Source: an uncultured Dehalococcoidia bacterium (lineage in GTDB: Bacteria > Chloroflexota > Dehalococcoidia > Lucifugimonadales > UBA3495). From it: DNA of 64,000 nucleotides. The stretch covers positions 264,065 through 328,064 of the forward strand of contig CATOSP010000001.1 in assembly GCA_951812625.1 (NCBI GenBank), in the 5' to 3' direction. The position numbers and the translations under genes are program-made. The notes beneath the pieces are model-generated. The model made no database searches. It was not told where the DNA came from and saw nothing but the letters and a program-made list of their open reading frames with translations. Position 1 is the stretch's first letter. Every line of letters starts with the position of its first letter. This document shows positions 50,058-59,341 of the stretch, in pieces.

Positions 50058-51700
50058 GAGCCTGTCTCAGAAGGCCATTCTTGTCAGCTTGATCCGACCC
50101 GAGGGTCATTTCAAACGATAGGAGTGAATAGACAGGCAGCCTTAGTTCCTGAAACGTGTGACGGAACGAGATCGGGGTCCCTCAGGTGAGAGGTTGAAGA
50201 CGGGCGGAGGAACTCCAGATCTTCCAAAGTGTGCGCAAGTTGAAGGCGGTGACCAGGAGGATCCACTCGGCCGTCACATTGGAGAGGCCTCGCAGCAGGA
50301 ATCTCCGTGCGCCCTGTTGCTCCTTGATTATTCCGAAGACTGGCTCGACCAACTGCTTTCTCAGCTTGTGACCTTCTTTGGCTGCCGCGGTGGACATCCA
50401 GGCGCGATGGCGACGTAGCACTTGATCGTGGGGCCCTATGGACAGGCTTCGCCCAATCTCCTTGGCTTTGGTACAGGCTCTGAGGGCTGGACAAGCCTGG
50501 CATGCAGCGCCTGCAGCCCGGTACAGTCGCAATGGGACTCCGTTCACATGTTGTATGCGGAGGAATTCGAGCGTCTGCCCCTGGGGACACCTGAAGGTGT
50601 CGCTGTCTCCGTCATAGATGAATCTGTCCTTGTGGTAAGGGTCTTTGAGGAACCGTTGCCGTGACTCCGGTACCACCACCTGCTGACCGCGACGGTCGAA
50701 CTCCGCGAGGTGGCTGGCGGCGAAATATCCTGCGTCGGCCAATGTCATCTGCGATTTCGTCCCCGTCGTACCCTCGGCCTGTTCCATCATCGGCGTCAAC
50801 AAGGCATTGTCATTGACTTCATCTACCACGTCCACTGCAGTGACCAACATGCCGGAGGTTCCCTCTTCCGTCTTCGTAGCCGAAACCATGGCCTGGGCGT
50901 TGTATCCAGCCACGATACCACCATGCCTGCCCTTCATCACCCGGGCCTCTGGATCGGTCAGGTTGATACGACTATGGCGTTTCTGGCTGGCGAGCTCAGC
51001 CATCGCCAGCCTCACCCGCTCTCTCAGAACTTTCTTGTTGGCCAATTCCTGGGGCAGGCGGGTAGCGGCAGAGTCTTCTCCCGCCTCGTTCTGAGCCTCA
51101 AGGTCGGCTATTGCCAGCTCCAGACGCTCCAGTAGCCCCCTCAGTCCGGCACCATCGTAGCTCCTGTTCACCGAGGCGTTGGAGGATACCTTCGTCCCAT
51201 CCACCGCCTGGACCGCCAGGTCCACCAACTCCATGGCCACCGCAGTCCGCACCGTCCGCTCGAACAGCTTCCTCATGGACTGCCGGTGATCTTTGTAGAA
51301 CCTCCACAAGGTGTTGTGGTCGGGGTGCTGCCACCCAGTCAGCCACAAATACGGTATTTGGTCCCGGCAGGCTGTCTCCAGTTTCCGGCACGAGCGCACA
51401 CCGCCCATGAACCCGTATACCCATACGCTCAACAATGCACGGGGGTGGTACGCTGGCGCTCCCATGGAATCGCCATCTATGTCCACACCAAGCTCTGACC
51501 AGTCATCCTTAGTCAAGGCGTCGACGATCTCCGCCACAAACCTGGCTGGATGATCCTGGGGCAACAACTCGTCCAGGGACGGCGGCAACAACCACATTTG
51601 CTCTCGGTCCATATCTCGAAGCGGCATCCGATTCGCTCCTGTCCCAGTGTTGCTTCACAGTCTACACCCAAGCTTCTTCACAGACTTCTGAGACAGGCTC
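50058..51700. mobile_element. IS1182-family insertion sequence, complete
   Basis: Ends are perfect 16-base inverted repeats, GAGCCTGTCTCAGAAG at 50058 and its complement ending at 51700. Flanked by a 4-base target duplication AGTT (50054-50057 and 51701-51704). Length 1643 bases with one intact transposase gene. It lies 44 bases upstream of the NRPS-like ATG, splitting the divergent promoter region. Intact ends and gene imply recent insertion. Confidence 0.9.
50182..51627 (-). CDS. IS1182-family transposase
   Basis: 481 residues. N-terminal LLPQDHPARFVAEIVD domain typical of IS1182 members, then catalytic Asp in QAVDGTKVSSN, Asp in TLADAGYFA, Cys cluster CQACPALRAC, and Glu in KQLVEPVFGIIKEQQG. 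Reading frame intact; reads away from the NRPS-like gene, towards the methyltransferase. Confidence 0.93.
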   Translation of the reverse strand: MPLRDMDREQMWLLPPSLDELLPQDHPARFVAEIVDALTKDDWSELGVDIDGDSMGAPAYHPRALLSVWVYGFMGGVRSCRKLETACRDQIPYLWLTGWQHPDHNTLWRFYKDHRQSMRKLFERTVRTAVAMELVDLAVQAVDGTKVSSNASVNRSYDGAGLRGLLERLELAIADLEAQNEAGEDSAATRLPQELANKKVLRERVRLAMAELASQKRHSRINLTDPEARVMKGRHGGIVAGYNAQAMVSATKTEEGTSGMLVTAVDVVDEVNDNALLTPMMEQAEGTTGTKSQMTLADAGYFAASHLAEFDRRGQQVVVPESRQRFLKDPYHKDRFIYDGDSDTFRCPQGQTLEFLRIQHVNGVPLRLYRAAGAACQACPALRACTKAKEIGRSLSIGPHDQVLRRHRAWMSTAAAKEGHKLRKQLVEPVFGIIKEQQGARRFLLRGLSNVTAEWILLVTAFNLRTLWKIWSSSARLQPLT

Positions 51701-51744
51701 AGTTGTCTGTTTTTGATGCGTATCGGCTCGCTTGGGATGACGAA

Positions 51745-54732
51745 ATGATTTCAGAAGAGAGCAGTCTACACTGGCTGTTTGAGAGTCAAGCAACCAGGAC
51801 TCCGGACGCCGCGGCCATAGTATTCGGCGGCGAGCAGACATCTTATATTCAATTGCAACAGGCGACGGATGCCCTGGGAGCCTACCTCCGATCCTGCGGC
51901 GTTGCCACAGACGATCCGGTGGGCATATTCATGGAGACCTGCCCTGAGTACATCGTCGCGGCCATCGCAGTCCTGAAGGCCGGCGGGGCCTTCATGCCCA
52001 CGGCCCTCGATTCGCCTGACCCCGTGTTGCGGGCCGTAGTTTCCCAGTCGCAACCGAAGGTCGTGCTCACCAAGTCCCAGCACCTGCCCAGGCTGAACCA
52101 ATTCACCGGGATCCACATACTGCCCGTTGACAGCGACCGTTCCTGGCAAGGGTTTGATGCTGGACCCCGTGAGACTTGCGGTGGCAGCGAGGATCTGGCT
52201 TTCCTCCCCTACACCTCCGGCACGACGGGGGACCCCAAGGGAGTAATGCAGACCGTCGGATCGGTCGTCTCCTCCTACTTCGCCAGGTACAAGTTTAGTT
52301 CCTACGATGTCGGGGACAGGGTCGCCTGCAACATCTTCTTCCCCTGGGAGTTCCTACGTCCGCTGCTGAAGGGCGGAACAGTGTACGTGATCCCCGACGA
52401 TGTTATCTTCGTCCCCCGCTCGCTCACCAAGTTCATCCATAAGCACCGGATTTCCGAAATCCTCTTCACCCCGTCTCTATTGCAGGGAGTTCTAAACTCT
52501 GCGGACCGGGGACTGTTACGGGAGCAGCTTTCCTCCCTGCGAGTCGTCTGGCTGAACGGCGAGGTGGTGCCGGGCAGCCTGCTCAAGCTGGCGCTTGACG
52601 TTCTGCCGGAATCTGTCCGTGTGTTCAACACCTACAGCATCAGCGAGGCCCACGACGTTTGCACCATAGAACTCACCGGCTTGTGCGTGGATGAGATGGA
52701 CACCTGCCCTGTGGGTTTTCCCATGGACGGGGTGAAAGTAATGGTACGTCCCGGGGGGGGGGGGGGTGAATCTCACCTGGTTTCAAGCGGCGTCGGCGAA
52801 TTGCTGATCGGTGGTAAGGGACTGGCACGTGGCTACCTGGGGCGGCCTGACCTGGATTCCCGCAGTTTCGTTTTCCGGAACGGCGAACGGTATTACGCCA
52901 CCGGCGACCTGGCCGAGGTCAAGTCGGATGGCATGACCACGATCGTTGGCCGGACTGATTCGATGGTGAAGATACGAGGGTACAGCGTTTACCTGGGCGC
53001 CATCGAAGAGACCCTGCGCAAACACTGTGATGTCTCGGACGCCGCGGTCGTGGCTGAATCCCTGGATGCGACCAGCAAGCGGCTGGTCGCATACGTTGTC
53101 CGCAGCCCGCAGGCATCCTGGAGAGTGGATTCCCGGAGTGGAACGAGCAGGGACTTGTGGGCTCTTCTTGAACGACATCTGCCACCCTATTCGGTCCCCA
53201 GCCATTTCATGGAACTGGAATCGCTTCCGATTAATCAACAAACGGGCAAGTTGGAACGCAAGGCCCTGCCCCCACTGCGCAACAAAGGGCCGGTCGCGGG
53301 GTTGCGGAAGGCGTTGCCGAAGCAGGCCACAGCGGATGAGCGACGGGATGCCCTTCGGGAGCTTTGGGCCGAGACCCTGGAGATTGATAGCGACGTTCTT
53401 GAGGACGACTGGAGCTTTTTTGATCTTGGCGGCCACTCCCTGACGGGTCTGAGCCTCACCCTGGGTATCGAGGAGATGTTTGGGATCGAACTCAGTGGGA
53501 CCGAGATTTATGAGTACCCGACGATCAGGGAACTGGCGAGATTCCTGGATCACAGAAGGCCGAACATGACAACAAAACTTACGCTGGCTGAAGACTCAAT
53601 ACTGGACCCGGAAATTTCACCCAGATGCGATGCAAGGACCACTCGATTGAGCGAGGCGTCCTCTGTTCTTGTCACCGGGACGACCGGATTCCTGGGGGCC
53701 TTCCTGCTTGACCGCTTGCTGCAATCCACAGGGCAGGATACGCGGTTCTACTGCCTGGTACGGGACCGGGACTGCGGGCAGGCGAAGCCCTCCAACCGGG
53801 TGTTGGAGACGCTGAAGTTTTACGGGCTGTCCGGCCAGTCTGCTTATGACCGAATCATCCCTGTCTACGGAGACCTCACGCATCCCCGGATGGGACTGGA
53901 CAGCGACCGGTATCAGGAACTGGCCGAGACGATTGACCTGATTTTCCACTGCGCTGCCTCCGTCAACTACGTCTATCCCTATTCCGCTGCCAAGCCCCAC
54001 ACGGTCGGCGGCACTCTGGAGGTGCTCAAGTTCGCTTGTGCAGCCGCGCCAAAGACGTTGCAATACATTTCATCCAACGGCGTCTTCCCCGGAGGAGACG
54101 ACACGCCCTACCTGGAAAATAACCGGATAGACGGCTTCGTTGACCGGATGGAGGGTGGATACAACCAGGCCAAGTGGGTCGCGGAACGGCTCGTCTGGGC
54201 TGCCGTATCCCGGGGGCTACCGGTCTGCATCTACCGGCCCGGCAACATCGGGCACCACAGCGGTAGGGGCACGGTTAATCCCAACGACTTCCTGTCATTG
54301 ATCATCAAGGCCAGCGCGCGCGTGGGGTGCGCACCCCACGCGCCGGACTGGTTCTTTGAGATGACCCCTGTCGACTTCCTGGTCTCAGCCATTACAAGGA
54401 TATCCAACGACCCGAAGCACTTTGGGCAGGTCTACAACGTTGTCCAGCAGAACCCGGTTCCTGCAGACCGGGTCTTTGCCCGCATGAAGGAGCGGGGATA
54501 CATAACTGGCCGGGTCGACTTGAATGAATGGAAGTCAAGGTTGGAATCAATGGCAGACCAGGAAGACGACATGGATCTGAAAGTCCTGGTCCGCTCCCTG
54601 GACTCAGTGGGGGGGTATCTGGCCGATACCAGCGTTTACGACATCAGCCGGTTCACCCAGGCGCTTTCGGAAACAGGCTTGGCAATGCCGGCAGTTGATG
54701 CGGCCTACGTGACCATGTTTCTTGAAGGGTAG
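51745..54732 (+). CDS. NRPS-like A-PCP-reductase enzyme
   Basis: 995 residues from ATG 51745 (MISEESSLHWLFESQ); frames further upstream run through IS sequence. Adenylation domain residues 1-480: A3 LPYTSGTTGDPKGVM, A5 NTYSISEAHDV, A8 YYATGDLAE, A10 NQQTGKLERKALPP. Carrier domain 545-615 with FDLGGHSLTGL (phosphopantetheine Ser). Thioester-reductase domain 640-995: LVTGTTGFLGAFLLDRLL, then YNQAKWVAERLV with Tyr/Lys. It should activate a carboxylic or amino acid, tether it and release it as an aldehyde or alcohol. No condensation domain. A run of 14 G lies in the A domain. An IS upstream may separate the gene from its native promoter. Confidence 0.9.
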   Translation: MISEESSLHWLFESQATRTPDAAAIVFGGEQTSYIQLQQATDALGAYLRSCGVATDDPVGIFMETCPEYIVAAIAVLKAGGAFMPTALDSPDPVLRAVVSQSQPKVVLTKSQHLPRLNQFTGIHILPVDSDRSWQGFDAGPRETCGGSEDLAFLPYTSGTTGDPKGVMQTVGSVVSSYFARYKFSSYDVGDRVACNIFFPWEFLRPLLKGGTVYVIPDDVIFVPRSLTKFIHKHRISEILFTPSLLQGVLNSADRGLLREQLSSLRVVWLNGEVVPGSLLKLALDVLPESVRVFNTYSISEAHDVCTIELTGLCVDEMDTCPVGFPMDGVKVMVRPGGGGGESHLVSSGVGELLIGGKGLARGYLGRPDLDSRSFVFRNGERYYATGDLAEVKSDGMTTIVGRTDSMVKIRGYSVYLGAIEETLRKHCDVSDAAVVAESLDATSKRLVAYVVRSPQASWRVDSRSGTSRDLWALLERHLPPYSVPSHFMELESLPINQQTGKLERKALPPLRNKGPVAGLRKALPKQATADERRDALRELWAETLEIDSDVLEDDWSFFDLGGHSLTGLSLTLGIEEMFGIELSGTEIYEYPTIRELARFLDHRRPNMTTKLTLAEDSILDPEISPRCDARTTRLSEASSVLVTGTTGFLGAFLLDRLLQSTGQDTRFYCLVRDRDCGQAKPSNRVLETLKFYGLSGQSAYDRIIPVYGDLTHPRMGLDSDRYQELAETIDLIFHCAASVNYVYPYSAAKPHTVGGTLEVLKFACAAAPKTLQYISSNGVFPGGDDTPYLENNRIDGFVDRMEGGYNQAKWVAERLVWAAVSRGLPVCIYRPGNIGHHSGRGTVNPNDFLSLIIKASARVGCAPHAPDWFFEMTPVDFLVSAITRISNDPKHFGQVYNVVQQNPVPADRVFARMKERGYITGRVDLNEWKSRLESMADQEDDMDLKVLVRSLDSVGGYLADTSVYDISRFTQALSETGLAMPAVDAAYVTMFLEG
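52753..52766 (+). repeat. Poly-G tract (14 G) inside the NRPS-like gene
   Basis: Fourteen consecutive G bases encode part of RPGGGGGES at about residues 334-342, a surface loop between core motifs A5 and A8. Any single-base slip would shift frame and end translation soon after. Such tracts are hotspots for slipped-strand changes. Confidence 0.9.
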
Positions 54733-54855
54733 TTGGTCGAAACGCCCGCAGACTCCGGCAATACGGTCCAACGTTCCATGTGCTTGGACAAGCCTGCGAT
54801 AGCGCAGCCCCTTATTGTGGGTTGAGCAGGGTCAGGGGATGACGGAACAGTTGCA

Positions 54856-55205
54856 ATGCAGGCCTGCCCGAACCAGGTTCCGATGCGGCCAGACCCTGAG
54901 CAGGATGCATGGAAACATGGAAGGTTGCATCGACGCAGTATTGCCTACAGTACCGTAAGGCCGCAGGAAGTGGACCCGCCGAGGCGCGAACCAGACGAGT
55001 TGGCTCAGTACGACGAGCTTGTCAAGACCGGCGCCTCCCGAGACCCAGCCATCGCACTTGGGTAACCCACAGTCCACCCTGATGGAAGCCGACCGCTGGA
55101 TGATAGCTGATCCCTCCCACAACCTTTCCCGAGCACGCTGGCCCGACCTGCTGATTACCTTCGATGTGGACGCGGCGGACTACGTAGCCAGCAACGGCTA
55201 CTTAG
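54856..55205 (+). pseudogene. Uma2-family nuclease gene, 5' piece
   Basis: The frame starting MQACPNQVPMRPDPEQDAWK continues IAYSTVRPQEVDPPRREPDE, then shifts frame near 55040-55060 into RWMIADPSHNLSRARWPDLL and ITFDVDAADYVASNGY, the Uma2 (PD-(D/E)xK) core. It is cut at 55205 by the IS701-type element. The 3' piece resumes at 57535 beyond a second IS. Confidence 0.75.
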
Positions 55206-56615
55206 CACTACAGTTGCAGATGTGATAGGCGCGTTTTGTAGTGGCATTGTTTGGCTTGGGCTTGGTGGCGCCGTCTCCACCACGACCAGTACAGGATGAA
55301 ATCGGGCGGTTGGCTTTCTGTCCATACCAGGCGTGTCAGCAGCCGTCGCACCTCGGGGACAGTCACGGGAATCAGCTCCTCACCAGGGCCGTAGCGGCCC
55401 CCTTTTCTCCCTGTTCCGCCGCCTGATTTCTGATTACCGCCAGATAGGCGTGGGCCAGCATCGCCAGCGTGATGTGCCGGTACCAGCCATCCCACCGCCG
55501 CACCTCGTACTGGTCCAGGCCCACCTGACCCTTGGCCTCCTCAAAACATTCCTCTATGGTCCAGCGCCTCCCGGCGACCCTGACCAGTTCCTCCAAGGCC
55601 GTTCCCGACGGGCCATAACAGACGTAATAGGCCAGTTCCTCCGGGTTGGACACGCTACGGCGAGCCAGCAGCCAGTGGCCCTTGCCAGGTTCTCTCAGGG
55701 GCCGTATTTCCACCGCGGCCCAGTCGTAGACCCGGGGACCCTTGGCCCCGTCGCCGGCGCTGCACCTGACCCATTCCGATTCCGCGACCTGCGATGCCAG
55801 CCGGTCCGTCCTCACCTGTAGCGGTCCCCTGTCCGTCAAAGCCCACAGCTTCTCGTTGCTCTTTATGGCCATCACATGCGGAATCTCCTCACGCTCCAGC
55901 CACAACCGCAGGTTGCGGTCGCTCCCGTAGACCTCGTCCCCGGTAAACCAGGCAAAAGGCACTTCTGACCTAACCGCACGCTCCAACATCTGCCGGGCCA
56001 GTTGCCCCTTGGTCCGAAAGCGGATGCTCTCCGGCACCCCGGCCTCGCGTCTGCGTGCCCGGTCATCAGCCCACACCTGGGGCAGGTACAACTCCCGGTC
56101 CAGCAGCGTCCTGCCCTTGGCCGACGCATAGGCCAGGAATACCCCGATCTGAGAGTTTTCGATCCGCTCCGCCGTGCCGCTGTACTGGCGCTGCACCCCG
56201 GCCGATTTCTCCCCTTTCTTGATGAATCCGGTCTCGTCCACCACCAGAACCGCATCTCCGTCGCCCAGATGTTCGATCACGTACTGCCTCAGATCATCCC
56301 GGACCAGGTCCGCGTCCCAGACGTAACCGGACAGCAGGCGCTGCACCCCGTAGGGAGTGGAGTCGCCGGCATGCTCCGCCAGTTGCCAGCCGTTCTTGCG
56401 TTCCACCGGGCTGAGCAACCCCTTCAGATATTCCAGGGCCCGCCTGCGCGGCTCCGGCCGCCGGAACCTGCCTGCGATGCACTGGTGTACCCGCTCGATA
56501 CCCTCGGCCCACCAGGCGACCTCCGCCACCTCATCTCTCCCAACCACCACTACGACACCTCAACACTCCTTTGGTTGCCTGAAATTCTATCCCTTTTTGA
56601 TCTGCAACTGTAGCA
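55206..56615. mobile_element. IS701-family insertion sequence
   Basis: Inverted repeats CTACAGTTGCAGAT (55208-55221) and its complement (56600-56613), with two less conserved outer bases. Flanked by TTAG (55202-55205 and 56616-56619), matching the YTAR target preference of IS701. Contains one intact transposase. Inserted in the Uma2 gene; its right target copy was then used by the IS5-type element. Confidence 0.8.
55372..56550 (-). CDS. IS701-family transposase
   Basis: 392 residues. DDE superfamily endonuclease: VLVVDETGFIKKGEKSAGVQ (first Asp), FAWFTGDEVYGSDRNLRLWL (second Asp), RRWTIEECFEEAKGQVGLDQ (Glu), with RQYSGTAERIENSQIGVFLA between. All are IS701 hallmarks. Frame intact. Confidence 0.93.
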   Translation of the reverse strand: MVVGRDEVAEVAWWAEGIERVHQCIAGRFRRPEPRRRALEYLKGLLSPVERKNGWQLAEHAGDSTPYGVQRLLSGYVWDADLVRDDLRQYVIEHLGDGDAVLVVDETGFIKKGEKSAGVQRQYSGTAERIENSQIGVFLAYASAKGRTLLDRELYLPQVWADDRARRREAGVPESIRFRTKGQLARQMLERAVRSEVPFAWFTGDEVYGSDRNLRLWLEREEIPHVMAIKSNEKLWALTDRGPLQVRTDRLASQVAESEWVRCSAGDGAKGPRVYDWAAVEIRPLREPGKGHWLLARRSVSNPEELAYYVCYGPSGTALEELVRVAGRRWTIEECFEEAKGQVGLDQYEVRRWDGWYRHITLAMLAHAYLAVIRNQAAEQGEKGAATALVRS

Positions 56616-56618
56616 TTA

Positions 56619-57534
56619 GTAACTATCTCAAAACTTGAGGTGCCATTGGCGGCGGTACCAGAGCAGGGAGCACGCCAATTGGATCAGACCGATGTAGTTG
56701 GATGCTTTCTTGTCGTAGCGCACCAGGATAGCCCGGCACTTCGATAGCCAGGCCAAAGTTCGCTCCACCACCCACCGCCGGGCGGGATAGCGTTTCACCC
56801 CATGGGAGTCCAGTTTCTCCTCCCCGATGCGTCGGATGTGTCCCTGGTACCCGTGAGCCGCCACCGCCCCGTGGCCGGTGGGGTTGTCGTATCCCTTGTC
56901 CAGGCACAGATGCTCAATTCCGGCGTCAGGACGCTCCACCACTATGCTATCCAGGGTCAGGGCCAGCAGCTTGGTGTCGTGAACATTGGCTCCGGCTACC
57001 ACCACGCTCAGAGGCCCGCCGCTCCCGTCAACCAAAAGGCTGCGCTTGCTGCCCGCCTTGCCCCGGTCCGTGGGGTTGCGGCCTGTTGCATCCCCCCAAA
57101 CGGGCTTTGCCCAGGGCACAATCGGCAGCCTGCCATTGCCACTCCACCCCTCCCAGTTCCTCGCATTCCTCAATCAACATCGACCAGATGCGCTCGAGCA
57201 CTCCCAGTTCCCCCCAGCGCTGGAAAGTCCGGTGGATGGTGCTGTCATCCCCCAGTTCCCGGGGCAGGCGGTTCCACTGGCAGCCGGTGCGCATCCGGAA
57301 TATGATGCCGTCCAGAATTCGCCTGGGATGAACCCGCTTGCGCCCCGTGGACTTGGGAGGGTCCATCTCCAGAATCACCGGATGAATCTGGTCCCAAAGA
57401 TCGTCCGGTATCTCCCATATCGTTGGCAGGGTCTCCCTCTTTCCCATAATTCACCACCACACAACTTTCCCCTATCTTAACCAGACCCCCAATCTGTTCC
57501 TCCTTTCACACCAATCCTATTTTGAGATAGTTTC
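56619..57534. mobile_element. IS5-family insertion sequence, two-ORF transposase
   Basis: Left end GTAACTATCTCAAAA and right end complement GAAACTATCTCAAAA, 15 bases with one mismatch. Target duplication TTA (56616-56618 and 57535-57537), fitting TNA. It landed in the target repeat of the adjoining IS701-type element, so it arrived later. Confidence 0.78.
56628..57447 (-). CDS. IS5-family transposase in two overlapping frames
   Basis: First frame from ATG 57447: WEIPDDLWDQIHPVILEMDP, HPRRILDGIIFRMRTGCQWN, STIHRTFQRWGELGVLERIW. Second frame (to 56628): LLVDGSGGPLSVVVAGANVH (Asp), CLDKGYDNPTGH (Asp), RYPARRWVVERTLAWLSKCR (Glu). The frames overlap near 57028-57173, as in IS5-group elements that join the halves by programmed frameshifting. 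Together about 270 residues. Confidence 0.88.
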
Positions 57535-57871
57535 TTAGTATTGGAATCTGGGCATTGCCGAGTACTGGCGCTTTGACGCGACGGGTGAGCACCATGGCGC
57601 TCGCCTGGTCGGCGACCAGCTTGGGGATGGGAACTACGACCCCATCCCCATCACAGAACTGCCGGACGGCAGCCTGCAGGGTTACAGCAACGTGCTCAAC
57701 CTCAACCTACTCTGAGAGAACGCGCAGCCGTTCTGGTGCGACCCAACCACGGACCGTGCGATCCTGACCTACGAGGACCAGCGCATCCGCGCCGATGACG
57801 CCGCACCCGGGCTGTCGGATGCCCGCAACGGCCCGGGCAAGCGACCCACCAGCTTTACGCCCCCAGCTTAG
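57535..57871 (+). pseudogene. Uma2-family nuclease gene, 3' piece
   Basis: Beyond the IS pair the frame LGIAEYWRFDATGEHHGARL, VGDQLGDGNYDPIPITELPD, GSLQGYSNVLNLNLL continues after an in-frame TGA (about 57714) with DPTTDRAILTYEDQRIRADD to the TAG at 57869. This is the usual Uma2 C-terminus. The catalytic middle segment (EQGKPPDFVLE-like) is missing between the two pieces, so a deletion accompanied insertion. Confidence 0.75.
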
Positions 57872-58062
57872 CGAGGCTGCCCCAAACAAACGCCAACCGT
57901 CGCCGTGATATGCGTCGCCGGCCGCCACCGATGCCGGAACGGACGGTTTAGTTGCCCCGCCAGATGCCCCGAATTCCGGCCGACACGCCGCGCCACCGGG
58001 CAGTCTTTGCCCCCAGGGGCGGCTACGCGCTCCACCGACTCCGTCCCACCCAACGAGGAACC

Positions 58063-58155
58063 ATGCACATCCAAGTACTGCCACCCACCGTCGCCGCGCA
58101 AATTGCCGCCGGAGAGGTCGTCGAACGACCCTCCTCCGTCGCCAAGGATCCCTAA
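58063..58155 (+). pseudogene. mutL: mutL 5' fragment
   Basis: MHIQVLPPTVAAQIAAGEVV then ERPSSVAKDP and TAA at codon 31. This is the diagnostic N-terminus of DNA mismatch repair protein MutL (QIAAGEVVERPxSVxKEL). Homology stops abruptly at 58150, next to a truncated transporter gene on the other strand, so it is a rearrangement breakpoint. Confidence 0.8.
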
Positions 58156-58159
58156 ACCG

Positions 58160-58392
58160 CCGGAGCCCAGCAGGTGTCCCGCGGACGGCGGGAGCAGTCT
58201 ATTGGGCAGGTTGATTTCGGTGGGATCATCCAGCGGGAGCCAGGGCGCCAGCAATAGCGACACCACCAAGAACAACCCCAACGCGGTCCCCGGCTCCTGC
58301 ACCAGGGCGGTACACCGCAGGCGCCGGCGTGAACCGCTGGCTATGGGCAAAATGGGAACACTGTCCCCAGCGTGTTCGGTGTCGGCCGTCAT
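58160..58392 (-). pseudogene. Dipeptide-type ABC permease (DppC/OppC), 5' fragment
   Basis: From ATG 58392: a Ser/Arg-rich start, one membrane segment (LGLFLVVSLLLAPWLPL) and DPTEINLPNRLLPPSAGHLLG, the conserved N-terminus of DppC. The next residues should be TDxLGRD but the frame runs into mutL sequence. Only about 75 of roughly 290 residues survive. Six bases after dppB. Confidence 0.75.
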
Positions 58393-58398
58393 CGCCTG

Positions 58399-59341
58399 CT
58401 ACGTCTCGTCGCGTCCGAAGCGTAGGCGCGGGTCGGCAATGCCCAGGGCAACGTCAGCGGCCAGGTTGACCAGCACCACCACCACCGCGATGTAGGTCAC
58501 GAACTCCTGCACAACGGGGTAGTCCCTGGTCAGGGCTGCTCCCACCATCAGTTGACCCAAACCGGGCCAGGTGAAGATGGTCTCCACTATCACTGCGCCG
58601 CTGAGCAGGTAGCCAAGGTTAACTCCCATGGCCCCGATGGCCGGCAGTAGCGCGTTGCGGAGAGCGTGCCTGGAGGCGACCGTCTGTTCAGACAGTCCCT
58701 TGGCGCGCGCCGTTCGGATGTAGTCCTGGCCCAGGGTCTCCAGCATACTGGTGCGTATCAACCGCATCAGTTGAGCCATCGGCGCAAGGGACAGCGCGAT
58801 GGCCGGCAGCACCACCTGCGCAGCCGAACCGTACCCCAGGGACGGCAGCCACGACAGTGTCACCGCGAACAGAATGATCAATCCGTAGGCCAGCGCGTAG
58901 GATGGAGCTGCCGCGTCGACGGGCCGACAGTATGCCCATTGGCACTGCTGGTCGCCGTGCCAGCGCCAGGGCCGCACCGGTGAGCAGGGCTGTCGGAACG
59001 GTGCGGCGCGCCAACTGGGCGGTCACGGGCCGTTCGGTCGCGTAGGACCGGCCCGTATCGCCCACCAGCGCCCGAGACGCCCAGCGAACATACTGCACCG
59101 GCAGGGAAGCGTCCAGGCCGAGTTCGGTGCGCATGGCTGCAACCTCCACCGGACTGGACAGTTGGCCAGGGTTGCGCTGGCGCAACACGATCTCAGCCGG
59201 ATCTCCCGGCGCCAGGTTCAGCAGCGCGAAGTTGAACGCCGAGATGCCCAGGAGCAGCAGGCAACGTGGCCAGTCGTCGGGCCAGGTATGCTCCCATACC
59301 GGCGGTGGTCCAATTCCACGGCGAAGACCGCAGTCTCTCAC
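58399..59341 (-). pseudogene. Dipeptide-type ABC permease (DppB/OppB), frameshifted
   Basis: The 5' part reads NFALLNLAPGDPAEIVLRQR, ELGLDASLPVQYVRWASRAL and TVPTALLTGAALALA. After about 58950 homology moves to another frame: LAYGLIILFAVTLSWLPSLG, RTARAKGLSEQTVASRHALR with the EAA loop, and VIVETIFTWPGLGQLMV. One frameshift inactivates it. The start overlaps the stop of the substrate-binding-protein gene, the normal operon order. Confidence 0.8.
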
